DNA of 55,797 nt, from the NCBI GenBank assembly GCA_015523605.1, contig WAKC01000043.1, positions 111,339 through 167,135 on the forward strand, in the 5' to 3' direction. Each line of letters begins with the position of its first letter. Position 1 is the stretch's first letter. The position numbers were made by a program, and so were the translations under genes. The stretch comes from Candidatus Geothermarchaeota archaeon. Its GTDB lineage: Archaea > Thermoproteota > Nitrososphaeria > Geothermarchaeales > JDFR-13. Below are positions 34,711 through 43,364 of the stretch, piece by piece. The notes below the pieces were generated by a model, which was not told the DNA's origin, ran no database searches, and was given only the letters and a program-made list of their open reading frames with translations.

Positions 34711-35853
34711 TCACCTCCCGAGAACCAATACTGCATAGGAGTTTGATGGAACCTCCCTCCTTATAGCTACCAAAGCCTTCTCAGGATCGTCTAACTGGTT
34801 GAAGCCGGCCTCGCCCCTCAATTGTTTCACTGCATGTAGGAGCTTCATCATACCTCCAGCCTCTAAAGGATATCCATTACCTAGGAATCCTCCTCCAGTA
34901 TTTACTGGAAAGTCTCCATCCAATGTATATACCCCGTTAACAACCATCTCCATTAAATCTCCACCGTCCAATCTGAGCATTGCTAGGGATACCAATTCTC
35001 TAAAGCTGAATCTGTCATCTACCTCTGCAAAGTCTAATTCGGCCATCGGATTCTCTATTCCAGCCATCACGTAGGCCATATTCCCAGCTGTATTCAGGGC
35101 CGTCGGAAGGTTATGTAGGGTCCTCTCTACCCGTCCACCTTGTGTAGCCCAGCCTACCCCCTCTATCCATATAGGGTCGTCTGTCAATTCCTTAGCCTTT
35201 TCTTCAGAGGCTAGTACCGCTACGGTTGCACCGTCGACATGGGGTGCTATGTCAACTTCTCTAAGCGGCTGTGCAACATACTCGCTACTTTCAAGATTAT
35301 CGTAGTCATATATCCTTGCGTATGGAGACCCCCATTCAACAGCGTTTAGGTGGTTCTTCATTATAGTCATATCTAACATGTCGAATGTAATGTCTAGGAG
35401 ACGCATCATATTCATCATCTCCAATGCAGCTAATACGTATGGATTGTCAACCACGGGCCTGACATACCATGGGTCCATAGCGAAGTGATATATCTTTTGC
35501 AACGTCTCTATCTCGCTAACCTTACTATGTGCTTCTACAGCGACAAGGTCAAAATAACCGGTCTTTATCAACATATAAGCATGGATAATACCATGTAGAC
35601 CATCGCCACCCACTGTAAATACTGATTTTAAGACTCCCCCTAGCTGATCTGGGACATATTCATCGAATATAGCTACACCCTCCCAGAGATCTTCAGATGC
35701 TGTTATAATACAGTCGAGTTCCTTCCTAGGATCTATCCCGGCATCGATATATGCTCTAGAGGCTGCTTCATACATAAGTTCTTTAAAGTTCTTCTGGGGT
35801 GTCTCAGGGCGGAACTGTGTCGAGCCTATACCTACAAGAGCTACTCTCGTCAC
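34711..35853 (-). CDS. Thiolase-superfamily protein without canonical catalytic residues (B)
   Basis: First gene of the thiolase/DUF35 unit, 380 residues. The thiolase fold is clear (RVALVGIGSTQFRPETPQ, AASRAYIDAGIDPRKELDCII, NTGGGFLGNGYPLEAGGMMKLLHAVKQLRG). The nucleophile loop reads VGGDGLHG (Gly82-Asp84), without Cys, and the GHP histidine is a tyrosine (Tyr328 in GYP). Steroid side-chain aldolase Ltp2, a thiolase-fold enzyme that works with a DUF35 partner, also relies on tyrosines, so a retro-aldol or lyase reaction on an acyl-CoA is a reasonable idea. No pathway genes beside it fix the substrate. GAGGTGATAAT precedes the start; the 73-bp gap to the HAD gene holds its promoter. Confidence 0.85.
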   Translation of the reverse strand: MTRVALVGIGSTQFRPETPQKNFKELMYEAASRAYIDAGIDPRKELDCIITASEDLWEGVAIFDEYVPDQLGGVLKSVFTVGGDGLHGIIHAYMLIKTGYFDLVAVEAHSKVSEIETLQKIYHFAMDPWYVRPVVDNPYVLAALEMMNMMRLLDITFDMLDMTIMKNHLNAVEWGSPYARIYDYDNLESSEYVAQPLREVDIAPHVDGATVAVLASEEKAKELTDDPIWIEGVGWATQGGRVERTLHNLPTALNTAGNMAYVMAGIENPMAELDFAEVDDRFSFRELVSLAMLRLDGGDLMEMVVNGVYTLDGDFPVNTGGGFLGNGYPLEAGGMMKLLHAVKQLRGEAGFNQLDDPEKALVAIRREVPSNSYAVLVLGR

Positions 35854-35926
35854 ATTATCACCTCAATTAAATGAGAAACGTTATAATATTGGAATAACCC
35901 TATACATCTTATAAATGGGGGTATAT

Positions 35927-36652
35927 CTATCTAAAGAGTTTCAATAATTCCTCCAGACTATCTATTACAAGTATGTTGGGGGGATAGTTAAATTCAACGA
36001 CATCCATAGAAAAGTCTCTATAATACTGGTACATAGGCCATAAACCCCTATATAATACAGGCCTCAATCCAGCCAGATATGATCCTACCGCATCATATAT
36101 ATATTTATCACCTACATGTACGACCTTCTCTTCATCTACGCCTAGACGTGAGACGATCTCCTTAAAAATCCTTTTATCTGGCTTGGATACGCCTAGGTCT
36201 GACGAGGAAGCTATGGCGTCGATATACTCGTTAAGTCCAATATCTCTTAGGAGCTTTCTAATCATATCCTCGGTGAAGGATGTATTTGTTGTAAGACCTA
36301 TCTTTACACCTAACTCTTTAAGCTTGGGGAGGATGTGGAATGCCTCTTTATTTACATGGGGTTTGATCGATATGGATATATTCTTGTATATTGGGAGTAT
36401 CTTATCTATTGCCTCTCTATCCAGGCCTAGGCCGACCACGATATATTCAATGAGTTTCCTGGGATGGGTAGTCATGAGAATATGTCTCATCTCATAATAC
36501 ATCCTGTAAACATCATCGAATGTAATATCCTCTCTATAGGTCTTCACAACCGAATGTATAGCGGCGACTCTAGACCTCCATACATCCTCCAACATCTTAT
36601 TATCCTCATATATTAAGGTGAACCAGAGGTCGAAGGATACAGCCTCATACAT
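35927..36652 (-). CDS. HAD-superfamily hydrolase
   Basis: Haloacid dehalogenase-like hydrolase with a four-helix C1 cap, 241 residues. The nucleophile motif is SFDLWFTL: the first Asp is present, while the position of the usual second Asp is Trp. This is seen in a HAD subgroup that includes dehalogenase-like members, so phosphatase activity is not certain. Motif II is GLTTNTS, motif III Lys in LGVSKPDKRIF, and motif IV is VVHVGDKYIYDAVGSYLAG. The substrate is unknown. It is divergent from the MDR oxidoreductase across a 94-bp gap with a short AT-rich inverted repeat (36678-36703). Confidence 0.88.
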   Translation of the reverse strand: MYEAVSFDLWFTLIYEDNKMLEDVWRSRVAAIHSVVKTYREDITFDDVYRMYYEMRHILMTTHPRKLIEYIVVGLGLDREAIDKILPIYKNISISIKPHVNKEAFHILPKLKELGVKIGLTTNTSFTEDMIRKLLRDIGLNEYIDAIASSSDLGVSKPDKRIFKEIVSRLGVDEEKVVHVGDKYIYDAVGSYLAGLRPVLYRGLWPMYQYYRDFSMDVVEFNYPPNILVIDSLEELLKLFR

Positions 36653-36746
36653 TATAAAAAGGATTATTATGTTTCAGGAAATTAAATGGATCATATTAAT
36701 TTCTCACTGTTTAATGGTTGAGAATCGATAATGATTTATTATTGGT

Positions 36747-37745
36747 ATGAAGGCGGCTGTGTATATGGAGAAGAGGGATCCTCCTAAACTTGAAATCGTT
36801 GATCTTCCATATCCAGAACCGGGTGTCGGGGAGGTTACCGTTAAACTGAAGTATGTAGGTGTTAATCCTATTGACTATTGGATAGCGGGTGGTCGTTATC
36901 CACTCGAATCTCCTAATAGGATTGTGGGTAGTGAGGGATATGGAGTTGTAGATTCGGTTGGGAAGGGTGTTGATGAAGTCTCTGTAGGTGATGCCGTATC
37001 AATATATCCATGGCTCTACTGTGGCTCATGTAAATATTGTGTGAGGGGGTTGGAAAACCTGTGTGTGAGAGGCGGTATTATCGGTGGGATATGGGATGGA
37101 TGTTATGCAGAGTATGTAAAGCTACCAGTTAACAATGTTGTTAAGGTAGATTCGAGTGGTAGGGAGGAGTATTTAGCGGTTGCTGGAGTATCTGCTTTGA
37201 CGGCATACCACGCAGTTGAATTAGCTGAGGTGTCTAAGCGAGAGTCAGTCCTTGTATATGGGGCTAGTGGAAACGTCGGCATGTTCATACTACAATATTC
37301 CAAGATTAGGGGGGCCACGGTATATGGGATTTCAAGGTGGGGATGGATAACCAGTTATGGCGCGGATTATAGACTTTCACTGGATGATTTGGAGAGATAT
37401 ATCTCGGAATATGGAGTCGAATTTGATGTTATCTTCAACCCGGTAGGTGGAAATCTTTTTGGAGAGTCTCTTAAATATTTGTCGAAGAGGGGTAGGCTAG
37501 TCACCTTTGGAGGTCTAAAGTCCATGTCATCCGAGATAGACATAGCATCTCTCTATCGTAGAGAGCTTAGGATTTTAGGGAGTACAGGCGGGTCATATCT
37601 AGAATTTAAGAGGGTAGTCCAGGACCTAGCGGAGGAGAAGGTATTTCCAAGGATTTGGAAGATATTTAGTCTTGAGGCGGCAACATATGCATTGAGGAGT
37701 TTATTTGATCCTGAGAGGAGTGGGAAAATCCTGATAAAGATTTAG
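36747..37745 (+). CDS. MDR-family oxidoreductase, structural zinc only
   Basis: Medium-chain dehydrogenase/reductase of 332 residues. GroES-like N-terminal half and a Rossmann half with SVLVYGASGNVGMFILQY are clear. The structural-zinc loop is intact (CGSCKYCVRGLENLC). However, the catalytic-zinc ligands are not: the first Cys position reads VNPIDYWIAGG, as in quinone reductases, and GHE is GSEGYG. So it is probably a zinc-independent NAD(P)H:quinone or enoyl-type reductase, with a retained structural zinc, rather than an alcohol dehydrogenase. It is divergent from the HAD gene and converges on the metallophosphoesterase gene with a 7-bp gap. Confidence 0.87.
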   Translation: MKAAVYMEKRDPPKLEIVDLPYPEPGVGEVTVKLKYVGVNPIDYWIAGGRYPLESPNRIVGSEGYGVVDSVGKGVDEVSVGDAVSIYPWLYCGSCKYCVRGLENLCVRGGIIGGIWDGCYAEYVKLPVNNVVKVDSSGREEYLAVAGVSALTAYHAVELAEVSKRESVLVYGASGNVGMFILQYSKIRGATVYGISRWGWITSYGADYRLSLDDLERYISEYGVEFDVIFNPVGGNLFGESLKYLSKRGRLVTFGGLKSMSSEIDIASLYRRELRILGSTGGSYLEFKRVVQDLAEEKVFPRIWKIFSLEAATYALRSLFDPERSGKILIKI

Positions 37746-37752
37746 CTTGGAT

Positions 37753-38526
37753 TTAAACCTCTATAACCGTGATCTCTCTCGGTGTAAAGAGCCTAATCGG
37801 TAGCATCTCCCCAGCTCCTCTAGAGAGATACATAACCCTCTCACCATCTCTATATAGCCCACTGATATAACCAAATCTACTATTTGTTCCGATTAATCCG
37901 TTTAATACCTGCCCTCCATGTGTATGTCCAGCCAGCATAAGCTTATAACCCTCTTTTACATATGAGAATGAATCTGGTGTATGGCTGACCAATATATCTA
38001 CCTCTCCAACCTTCGACGCATAGTTCTTAGCTTTTACGGGATCGTCATATATCCAGTCCAACCCACCAATCTTCAGGTTATCAATCCATATGGCCCTGTT
38101 ATTTATTGACTCCAATCCGAATTCCATATAATATTTCTCGACATTTTCAAGTGGAAATATTCCTTTTGACCAGTGTTCATGATTACCATTTACATAATAT
38201 GCATCCTTCATCGTAACCACATCAAGGAATTTATCCATTACTTTGAGGCCTGGGGTTAATTCGTCGTACTGATCGCCGCCTAAAAGGACTATATCCACCT
38301 GGCTTATCAATCCTGAGACTATTTCGATCATCTTATCATCAAGGAATCTGACTCCATGTAGATGTGTATCTGTGATGAATAAAATTTTCTTTCCAAATCC
38401 TAGATTTACTTTTACACGGGTGACCTCTATTTTAATAGGCTCTATATAGCCATATAGAGAGAGTCCTGTGAACCCCATTAAAAATGTCTTAATGAATTCT
38501 CTCCTCCCTATCTTCATACTTAACAA
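37753..38526 (-). CDS. Tat-exported metallophosphoesterase (YkuE-like)
   Basis: Calcineurin-like phosphoesterase with a dinuclear metal site, 257 residues. The metal motifs are in order: FITDTHLHG, LLGGDQYDE, VNGNHEHWSKG, LVSHTPD and LAGHTHGGQ. The N-terminus from Met at 38517 is MKIGRREFIKTFLMGFTGLSLYGY, a good twin-arginine signal with a weak hydrophobic core, so it probably acts outside the membrane, as YkuE does. Its first 38 bp overlap the end of the signal peptidase gene, which makes it the last member of that operon. The substrate (phospholipid, cell-surface phosphate or nucleotide) is unknown. Confidence 0.87.
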   Translation of the reverse strand: MLSMKIGRREFIKTFLMGFTGLSLYGYIEPIKIEVTRVKVNLGFGKKILFITDTHLHGVRFLDDKMIEIVSGLISQVDIVLLGGDQYDELTPGLKVMDKFLDVVTMKDAYYVNGNHEHWSKGIFPLENVEKYYMEFGLESINNRAIWIDNLKIGGLDWIYDDPVKAKNYASKVGEVDILVSHTPDSFSYVKEGYKLMLAGHTHGGQVLNGLIGTNSRFGYISGLYRDGERVMYLSRGAGEMLPIRLFTPREITVIEV

Positions 38527-38914
38527 TTAAATAGAGTGATGCTATGATAAATGGAATCCATATGTATGAGGGTAGGGTTAGAACGGCTTTATATTCTATT
38601 CGGTCTATGGGGATAGGTGGATCAGGTACTTCATTAGCGTCTCCCTTCGTTATTACATAAGTTGAGTTTATCTGGTAGACACGGTGTAGTATACAATCTA
38701 GATTGTTTCTACACCATAACACTATGTCCCCCTCTCCCACGTCACTATCCCTAACTAGTATGGCTAGATCCCCTATATCAAGTGTCGGTCTCATAGATGT
38801 TCCAGAGACTATAACTATTGAGATGGGCGAGCCTATATACCGTCCCAAGATTAGGAATGCAAATATGATGATTAAGATATGTGATGGTCGAAGGACACCA
38901 ATCTTCATACTCAT
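38489..38914 (-). CDS. Archaeal/SipW-type signal peptidase I
   Basis: Membrane-bound leader peptidase of 141 residues, S26B type. Catalytic Ser40 is in VSGTSMRPTL, and where bacterial enzymes have Lys this one has His77 in CILHRVY, as in archaeal, ER and SipW enzymes. Asp92 in TKGDANEVPD completes the usual set. There is a membrane helix at 12-28 and a second near the C-terminus (about 113-132). It lies 5 bp after a pair of TasA/Abp-like surface-protein genes on the same strand, so it is probably dedicated to processing them, as SipW is for TasA in Bacillus. Confidence 0.88.
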   Translation of the reverse strand: MSMKIGVLRPSHILIIIFAFLILGRYIGSPISIVIVSGTSMRPTLDIGDLAILVRDSDVGEGDIVLWCRNNLDCILHRVYQINSTYVITKGDANEVPDPPIPIDRIEYKAVLTLPSYIWIPFIIASLYLIVKYEDREERIH

Positions 38915-38919
38915 TGTTT

Positions 38920-40077
38920 TTACCCACCATTAGAGGGTTTGAAGGGAACAGGGTTGTTAAATGGAGGAATATAATTTCTATTACCCCTATCTGCTGGATC
39001 TATAATCGTTATTCTAATGGGATATTCAACGTATACATTATCATATAGTCTATACTTAAGTGTAAGATCAAGCGTAATCGTTGCAGCAGGGTCTATCAAG
39101 GCCTCCAACCATATATCTCCACTATAATATCCAAGTCCCACAGGAGCTATAATGAGTTCGCTGGTCTGGCTTGATATGGCTACAGAATTCTGAATTGATA
39201 TTTTACTCGAGTCCACCGATATAGTGTGGTTTCTAAGCCAGATTGAAATGTTAGCATTTCCCGTCGACGTAATTGAATTTAGAATAAGGGAGGTGTTATA
39301 AGATAATATAGTCGTATTTAGATATAGGATTGGCCCGAGAAAATAGGGGCTTGCTGGTTGAGCCATAATTAAACTATAGTCTAACACATATTCGACATAC
39401 GCATATGGAAGGGCTACTGCTGTAAATTCTATAATGAAATAGTAGTTCTCGCCGGGTGTAAACAACGCTGTATTGAGAGATGTGTTAAAAATTTTCCAAG
39501 AGGTATTTGTATTACCTGATACTGCATCCACCGTACCTTGTGTAATTAGATTGTTTGCCATATCGTATATGCTATAACCGATGGAAAAAACTCCTAGGCC
39601 AAACAAAGGAACTCCACTGCTATAAATCAAATAGGACATATTTATGGAGGCCCATGCAAGGGGATATGATGGCCATGTAATTATCTGGATGAGTTGTGCC
39701 GAGTCTATAATTGAAGTTATTGAACCGTTTATAAATGCTACCCCAGTTTTTCCATAGAGTGTCGGATACCAGAGAGCAGTATTTAAGTCTGTTCCGCTAT
39801 TAAATGTCCATGGTGCGGGTCCAGAGTCGAAATCTCCATTTGTAGTTATTTCAAATGGTGATGTTGAAGCCTTAATCGTGATATTTGCTGAGGTTCTATT
39901 TGCACCTAAAACTGTTGTGACGCCTGAGGTTGTGCTTCCATAGAATATAATGTCTGGGCTGGATGCCGATAATATTGTATTTCCAGGTGCATATAAAAAA
40001 ACAGAGCCTAAAACCACGGTTATTAATATGGGTAGTGCGATAAATAATGATAAAAAAGATGTTATTTTAGAGTTCAT
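38920..40077 (-). CDS. Secreted surface protein, TasA/Abp-like candidate (large)
   Basis: Extracellular Thr/Ser/Asn-rich beta protein of 385 residues. The N-terminal hydrophobic segment (residues 8-30) ends VFLYAPG, almost the same as in the small neighbour (VFVYLPG), and both continue with a P-x-I/V-IF strand and a Gly-rich turn, so the two are related. Many N-x-S/T sites suggest glycosylation. There is no C-terminal anchor. The start ATG overlaps the stop of the small gene by one base (TAATG) and the signal peptidase gene follows by 5 bp. The arrangement suggests a tip, minor or adhesive subunit of the same fibre. Family assignment is inferred from layout, not from a database match. Confidence 0.7.
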   Translation of the reverse strand: MNSKITSFLSLFIALPILITVVLGSVFLYAPGNTILSASSPDIIFYGSTTSGVTTVLGANRTSANITIKASTSPFEITTNGDFDSGPAPWTFNSGTDLNTALWYPTLYGKTGVAFINGSITSIIDSAQLIQIITWPSYPLAWASINMSYLIYSSGVPLFGLGVFSIGYSIYDMANNLITQGTVDAVSGNTNTSWKIFNTSLNTALFTPGENYYFIIEFTAVALPYAYVEYVLDYSLIMAQPASPYFLGPILYLNTTILSYNTSLILNSITSTGNANISIWLRNHTISVDSSKISIQNSVAISSQTSELIIAPVGLGYYSGDIWLEALIDPAATITLDLTLKYRLYDNVYVEYPIRITIIDPADRGNRNYIPPFNNPVPFKPSNGG

Positions 40078-40637
40078 TATGGAGGTATAGTTGCCGACTG
40101 TGGACTGTATACCAGCTCTACCTGAATAGTTGTTGATCCAGGCAGGGGAACGTTCTCTGGCAAGACGAATACAAAGTCAACCCTATACACTGTATTGTCG
40201 TTTAATGCCGTCGGCCATCCCTGGAGTGTTGCCGAGGTTAGGTCTACAGACAGTACGAGATTGTTTGAAGAGTCATAAATATTCATCTGTGCTGTTGTAT
40301 ACGGTCCACTTACTGGTGTCAATACCTTGATTCCAAAGAAGTAATTGTCACCAGCCGGTAGAGCCGGATTAACGATTCTCAATACATCATGGAAATATGT
40401 CTTTTGATATGTTGGGTGGAGTGTAAGGGAGAAGCTACTTGAATTCTCTCCTAAAATAAGTGTAATGGTGTTCCCGGCTAGACCCGTTTGGTTAGCGTTT
40501 GTCCCTGCATCGAAGATTACTGGTGGTTGGACTGGAGTTATTGAGATATCACCAGGTAGATATACGAATACAGCTGTACCTACTAATCCAAATAGTGCTA
40601 GTATGGCTAATATAGTAATTAGCCGGGTGTATCTCAT
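40077..40637 (-). CDS. Secreted fibre/pilus subunit, TasA/AbpA-like candidate (small)
   Basis: A 186-residue exported protein with one N-terminal hydrophobic helix (about 6-27) ending VFVYLPG, then an all-beta domain (PPVIFDAGTNANQTG, NTITLILGENSSSFSLTL, TYFHDVLRIVNPALPAG). The size, SipW-type leader, DVLRIVN segment and neighbouring signal peptidase match what I know of archaeal bundling pilin AbpA of Pyrobaculum and bacterial TasA biofilm fibres, where subunits are joined by donor-strand exchange. No class III (type IV) pilin signal with a charged KR-type cleavage site is seen. It is the first gene of the four-gene unit and may be the major subunit. Confidence 0.7.
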   Translation of the reverse strand: MRYTRLITILAILALFGLVGTAVFVYLPGDISITPVQPPVIFDAGTNANQTGLAGNTITLILGENSSSFSLTLHPTYQKTYFHDVLRIVNPALPAGDNYFFGIKVLTPVSGPYTTAQMNIYDSSNNLVLSVDLTSATLQGWPTALNDNTVYRVDFVFVLPENVPLPGSTTIQVELVYSPQSATIPP

Positions 40638-40699
40638 AATAAATATTGATTATTATGGTTATTAAAAAATATATTGTATAAAAGATTCGGGATGGAGGT

Positions 40700-43177
40700 T
40701 TACATTCTACTCTCTAATGTATCTAATCTATTAGCCAGCCTCCTATACTCATCTTCAAGCTTCAGTATCTGCTCTTTAATCTTTTTATATTCTTCACCTT
40801 TCTCTAATGCTTCTTCTATATTCTTTTTGGTCAACATTGCGTCCTTAACTACGAACCCACTTTTCTCTAACATAATAACCTTATTCAATATGTTTAGAGC
40901 CCTCGAGTTAAATAGTTTTTTACATGCTGCGACGATTGAGCGTCTTATCCTTTCGCCACCTGTCTCGACATATTCATCAAGAAGTTTATACACCTCCCTA
41001 TTATTCGGAAAGTTTCCTAGTTGCTCTATCGCAATCCTCCTTATATTCTCTGGCTTGTCGTAACCTGAATATCTCTTTATTATTTCATAGGATTCCTCGT
41101 CCGCAATCTCTCCATAGGCACGGAGGATATATGCAGTGATAATATTTGAAAATGAGGGTGTATCTATGTATTTGGCAAGATATTCCTTAACCCGGGAATA
41201 TCTAGATTTGGCCATTGTAAGGAATGCATTGGCCCTGACCGAATAAGCTTCCTCTTCATCCTCCACTATATGAGTTAATGCCTCACCTATCTCTTCACCT
41301 CTATAATTCCCTAGAGCCTCAATAACCGATGCCTTCACTCTTGGATCTAAATCTCTCCCTAATACTTCAATCAGCATTTTCTTGGCATATTCAGTCTTGA
41401 TATTACCAAGTGCTTTTGCAGCCTCTCTTGCAACGCCGTAGAACTTATCTTCCAATATGACTTTCACCAGTATATCCACAGCTTTTTTAGACTTTTCCTC
41501 ACCTAATGCTCTTGCAGCAAGTATTCTCCAGTATGTCGATTCGGAGTTGAGGACTATATTTTCGAGGGCATCTAATCCATACCTTGGAGTTATTTTCATG
41601 AACAGTTTAAGATCTGGATCGACTAATACATAAGCCGGTCTTTTACCCGTAGGGATGAATATACTTGTCTTTCTATCTCTGAGGAAATAAGACACCCTCT
41701 TGCTAGAACCATCTTTAAATACCATAAGTATATCTAACGGGAGTTTATATACTTCTGGTGAGTCATCACCCTGCTTCTGCTCAATATCTATCTTTACACC
41801 TCCCTCCCCCCTATCATACGCATATCTAACCTCTATCTCTGGATGGCCTGAGTTGTAGAAGAATGTCTCGAAGAACCACTCGAAATTTTCTCCAGTCACC
41901 TCCTCAACGACCTTCCTAAAGTCTTCTGTATCGGCATTTGAATATCTGAATCTTTGGAGGAACAGCTTTACAATCCTCCTGAATTTATCTTCTCCAACTA
42001 GGTTCATAAGCATATTTAGTAGGAGTCCACCCCTCTGATAAACATGCCTATCGAACATCTCCTCTGGATATTTATAGACTCTATAGACTGGAGGCCTGCT
42101 ATACCTACTTCTATACTCGGCCAAGTATGTATCCATATCCAATACCAACATGTAGATATATTCCTCTCTCCCAAGCCAATGCCTAAAGTAGAGGTTATTG
42201 AAGAATGTAGCGAATCCCTCGTTTATCCATATATGGCTCCAATCCCTACATGTCACGAGATCTCCAAACCATTGGTGGGCAAGCTCATGGCTAAGGAGTC
42301 CCTCAACTCTAAAATCTTTTCTACTGTGTTCGTCCATCAGGTAGTTATCATTTATTATCGTGAGGGTTAGATTTTCCATCCCTCCTACGAGAAAGTTTCT
42401 TGCAGCTGCTTGTCTGTATACTCTGTAGGGGTATTTAACGCCGGTCCATTCATTGAAAAACTTTATCATATCAGGTGTATTTTTAAAGGTCGTCTTAACC
42501 CTATCAGAGTATATAGCTGGAACGATATACTCAAGCTTAATATCGTCTACATATTCTTCCTCGACATACATATCCCCAGCTATGAGCGCGATTAGATAGC
42601 TAGGAATTTTAAAATCGTTTTTGTAGTGCCATACCTCCCAATCATCCTCCACTCTATGCTCAATTAGATCCCCATTTGAGAATGCCTTCCAGCCCTTGGG
42701 CACTTTAATTATTGCCTCTGTAGTGAACTTCATATTCGGCTCATCATATATAGGGAGCCAATGCCTATTCCAAATAGTCTCTCCCTGTGTATACACCATG
42801 GGTATCTCATCTACAAAGTGGAATCCATATCGTGGCTCTACAACCTCATATGAGATCTCAGCTTTGTAGAGGGTTTTAAGGCTGGGTTTAGAAATCTCCA
42901 TATTTAATTCCCTACCGTCATAGGTGTAAAATGCTTTCTCACCGTTTAGAGTTACCTCTTTTATCTCCATATCGACGGCATCGAGTGATATCTCCTTTAC
43001 TCTCTTTCTTAGTTTGAATGTAAATTCAGACTTACCTATCAATGTCTTCTTATTGAAATCAATCTCTATGTTGAATTTATAATGTGTGATCTGATATGCT
43101 GGGTTCCTTGGGAAGGAGGGTTGATACCCGGGGAAGGTAAAGTTTCTACCTGTCTTGCGATAAGCCTCGGATACCAT
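40700..43177 (-). CDS. M1-family zinc aminopeptidase with C-terminal HEAT repeats
   Basis: Metallo-aminopeptidase of 825 residues. The exopeptidase motif is GGMENLTLTI, the zinc site HELAHQW with His297, Glu298 and His301, and the third ligand Glu320 in WINEGFATFF; the proton-donor Tyr region (VYQRGGLLLNML) follows. After the catalytic and beta domains (to about 520), residues 530-770 form helical-hairpin HEAT-like repeats (ALGNIKTEYAKKMLIEVLGRD and similar), and the last 45 are a charged coiled coil. There is no signal peptide, so it acts in the cytoplasm, probably trimming peptides after the proteasome. The repeat tail differs from tricorn factors F2/F3 and is closer to the TAF2-like arrangement. 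Confidence 0.93.
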   Translation of the reverse strand: MVSEAYRKTGRNFTFPGYQPSFPRNPAYQITHYKFNIEIDFNKKTLIGKSEFTFKLRKRVKEISLDAVDMEIKEVTLNGEKAFYTYDGRELNMEISKPSLKTLYKAEISYEVVEPRYGFHFVDEIPMVYTQGETIWNRHWLPIYDEPNMKFTTEAIIKVPKGWKAFSNGDLIEHRVEDDWEVWHYKNDFKIPSYLIALIAGDMYVEEEYVDDIKLEYIVPAIYSDRVKTTFKNTPDMIKFFNEWTGVKYPYRVYRQAAARNFLVGGMENLTLTIINDNYLMDEHSRKDFRVEGLLSHELAHQWFGDLVTCRDWSHIWINEGFATFFNNLYFRHWLGREEYIYMLVLDMDTYLAEYRSRYSRPPVYRVYKYPEEMFDRHVYQRGGLLLNMLMNLVGEDKFRRIVKLFLQRFRYSNADTEDFRKVVEEVTGENFEWFFETFFYNSGHPEIEVRYAYDRGEGGVKIDIEQKQGDDSPEVYKLPLDILMVFKDGSSKRVSYFLRDRKTSIFIPTGKRPAYVLVDPDLKLFMKITPRYGLDALENIVLNSESTYWRILAARALGEEKSKKAVDILVKVILEDKFYGVAREAAKALGNIKTEYAKKMLIEVLGRDLDPRVKASVIEALGNYRGEEIGEALTHIVEDEEEAYSVRANAFLTMAKSRYSRVKEYLAKYIDTPSFSNIITAYILRAYGEIADEESYEIIKRYSGYDKPENIRRIAIEQLGNFPNNREVYKLLDEYVETGGERIRRSIVAACKKLFNSRALNILNKVIMLEKSGFVVKDAMLTKKNIEEALEKGEEYKKIKEQILKLEDEYRRLANRLDTLESRM

Positions 43178-43364
43178 AAAATTTGATATATGTCTTACTC
43201 GGTAATATAGGGGTGGCTCGTTGGGGTAAAAATCATCATCTAATCAGACGGTTGATCCATCTTCATCGCCACATTAAATATACACATTTCATTGTAATTT
43301 ACTTTATATGGTGATGACCGTACCTTGTATGCTGAACTGATGATGAATGACTCCAATTGGGAAC

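Noticed and set aside
33526-35853. Annotation as functional acetyl-CoA acetyltransferases
   Set aside because: Both lack the nucleophilic Cys and the GHP histidine.
36747-37745. Annotation as zinc alcohol dehydrogenase
   Set aside because: Catalytic zinc ligands are missing; only the structural zinc loop remains.
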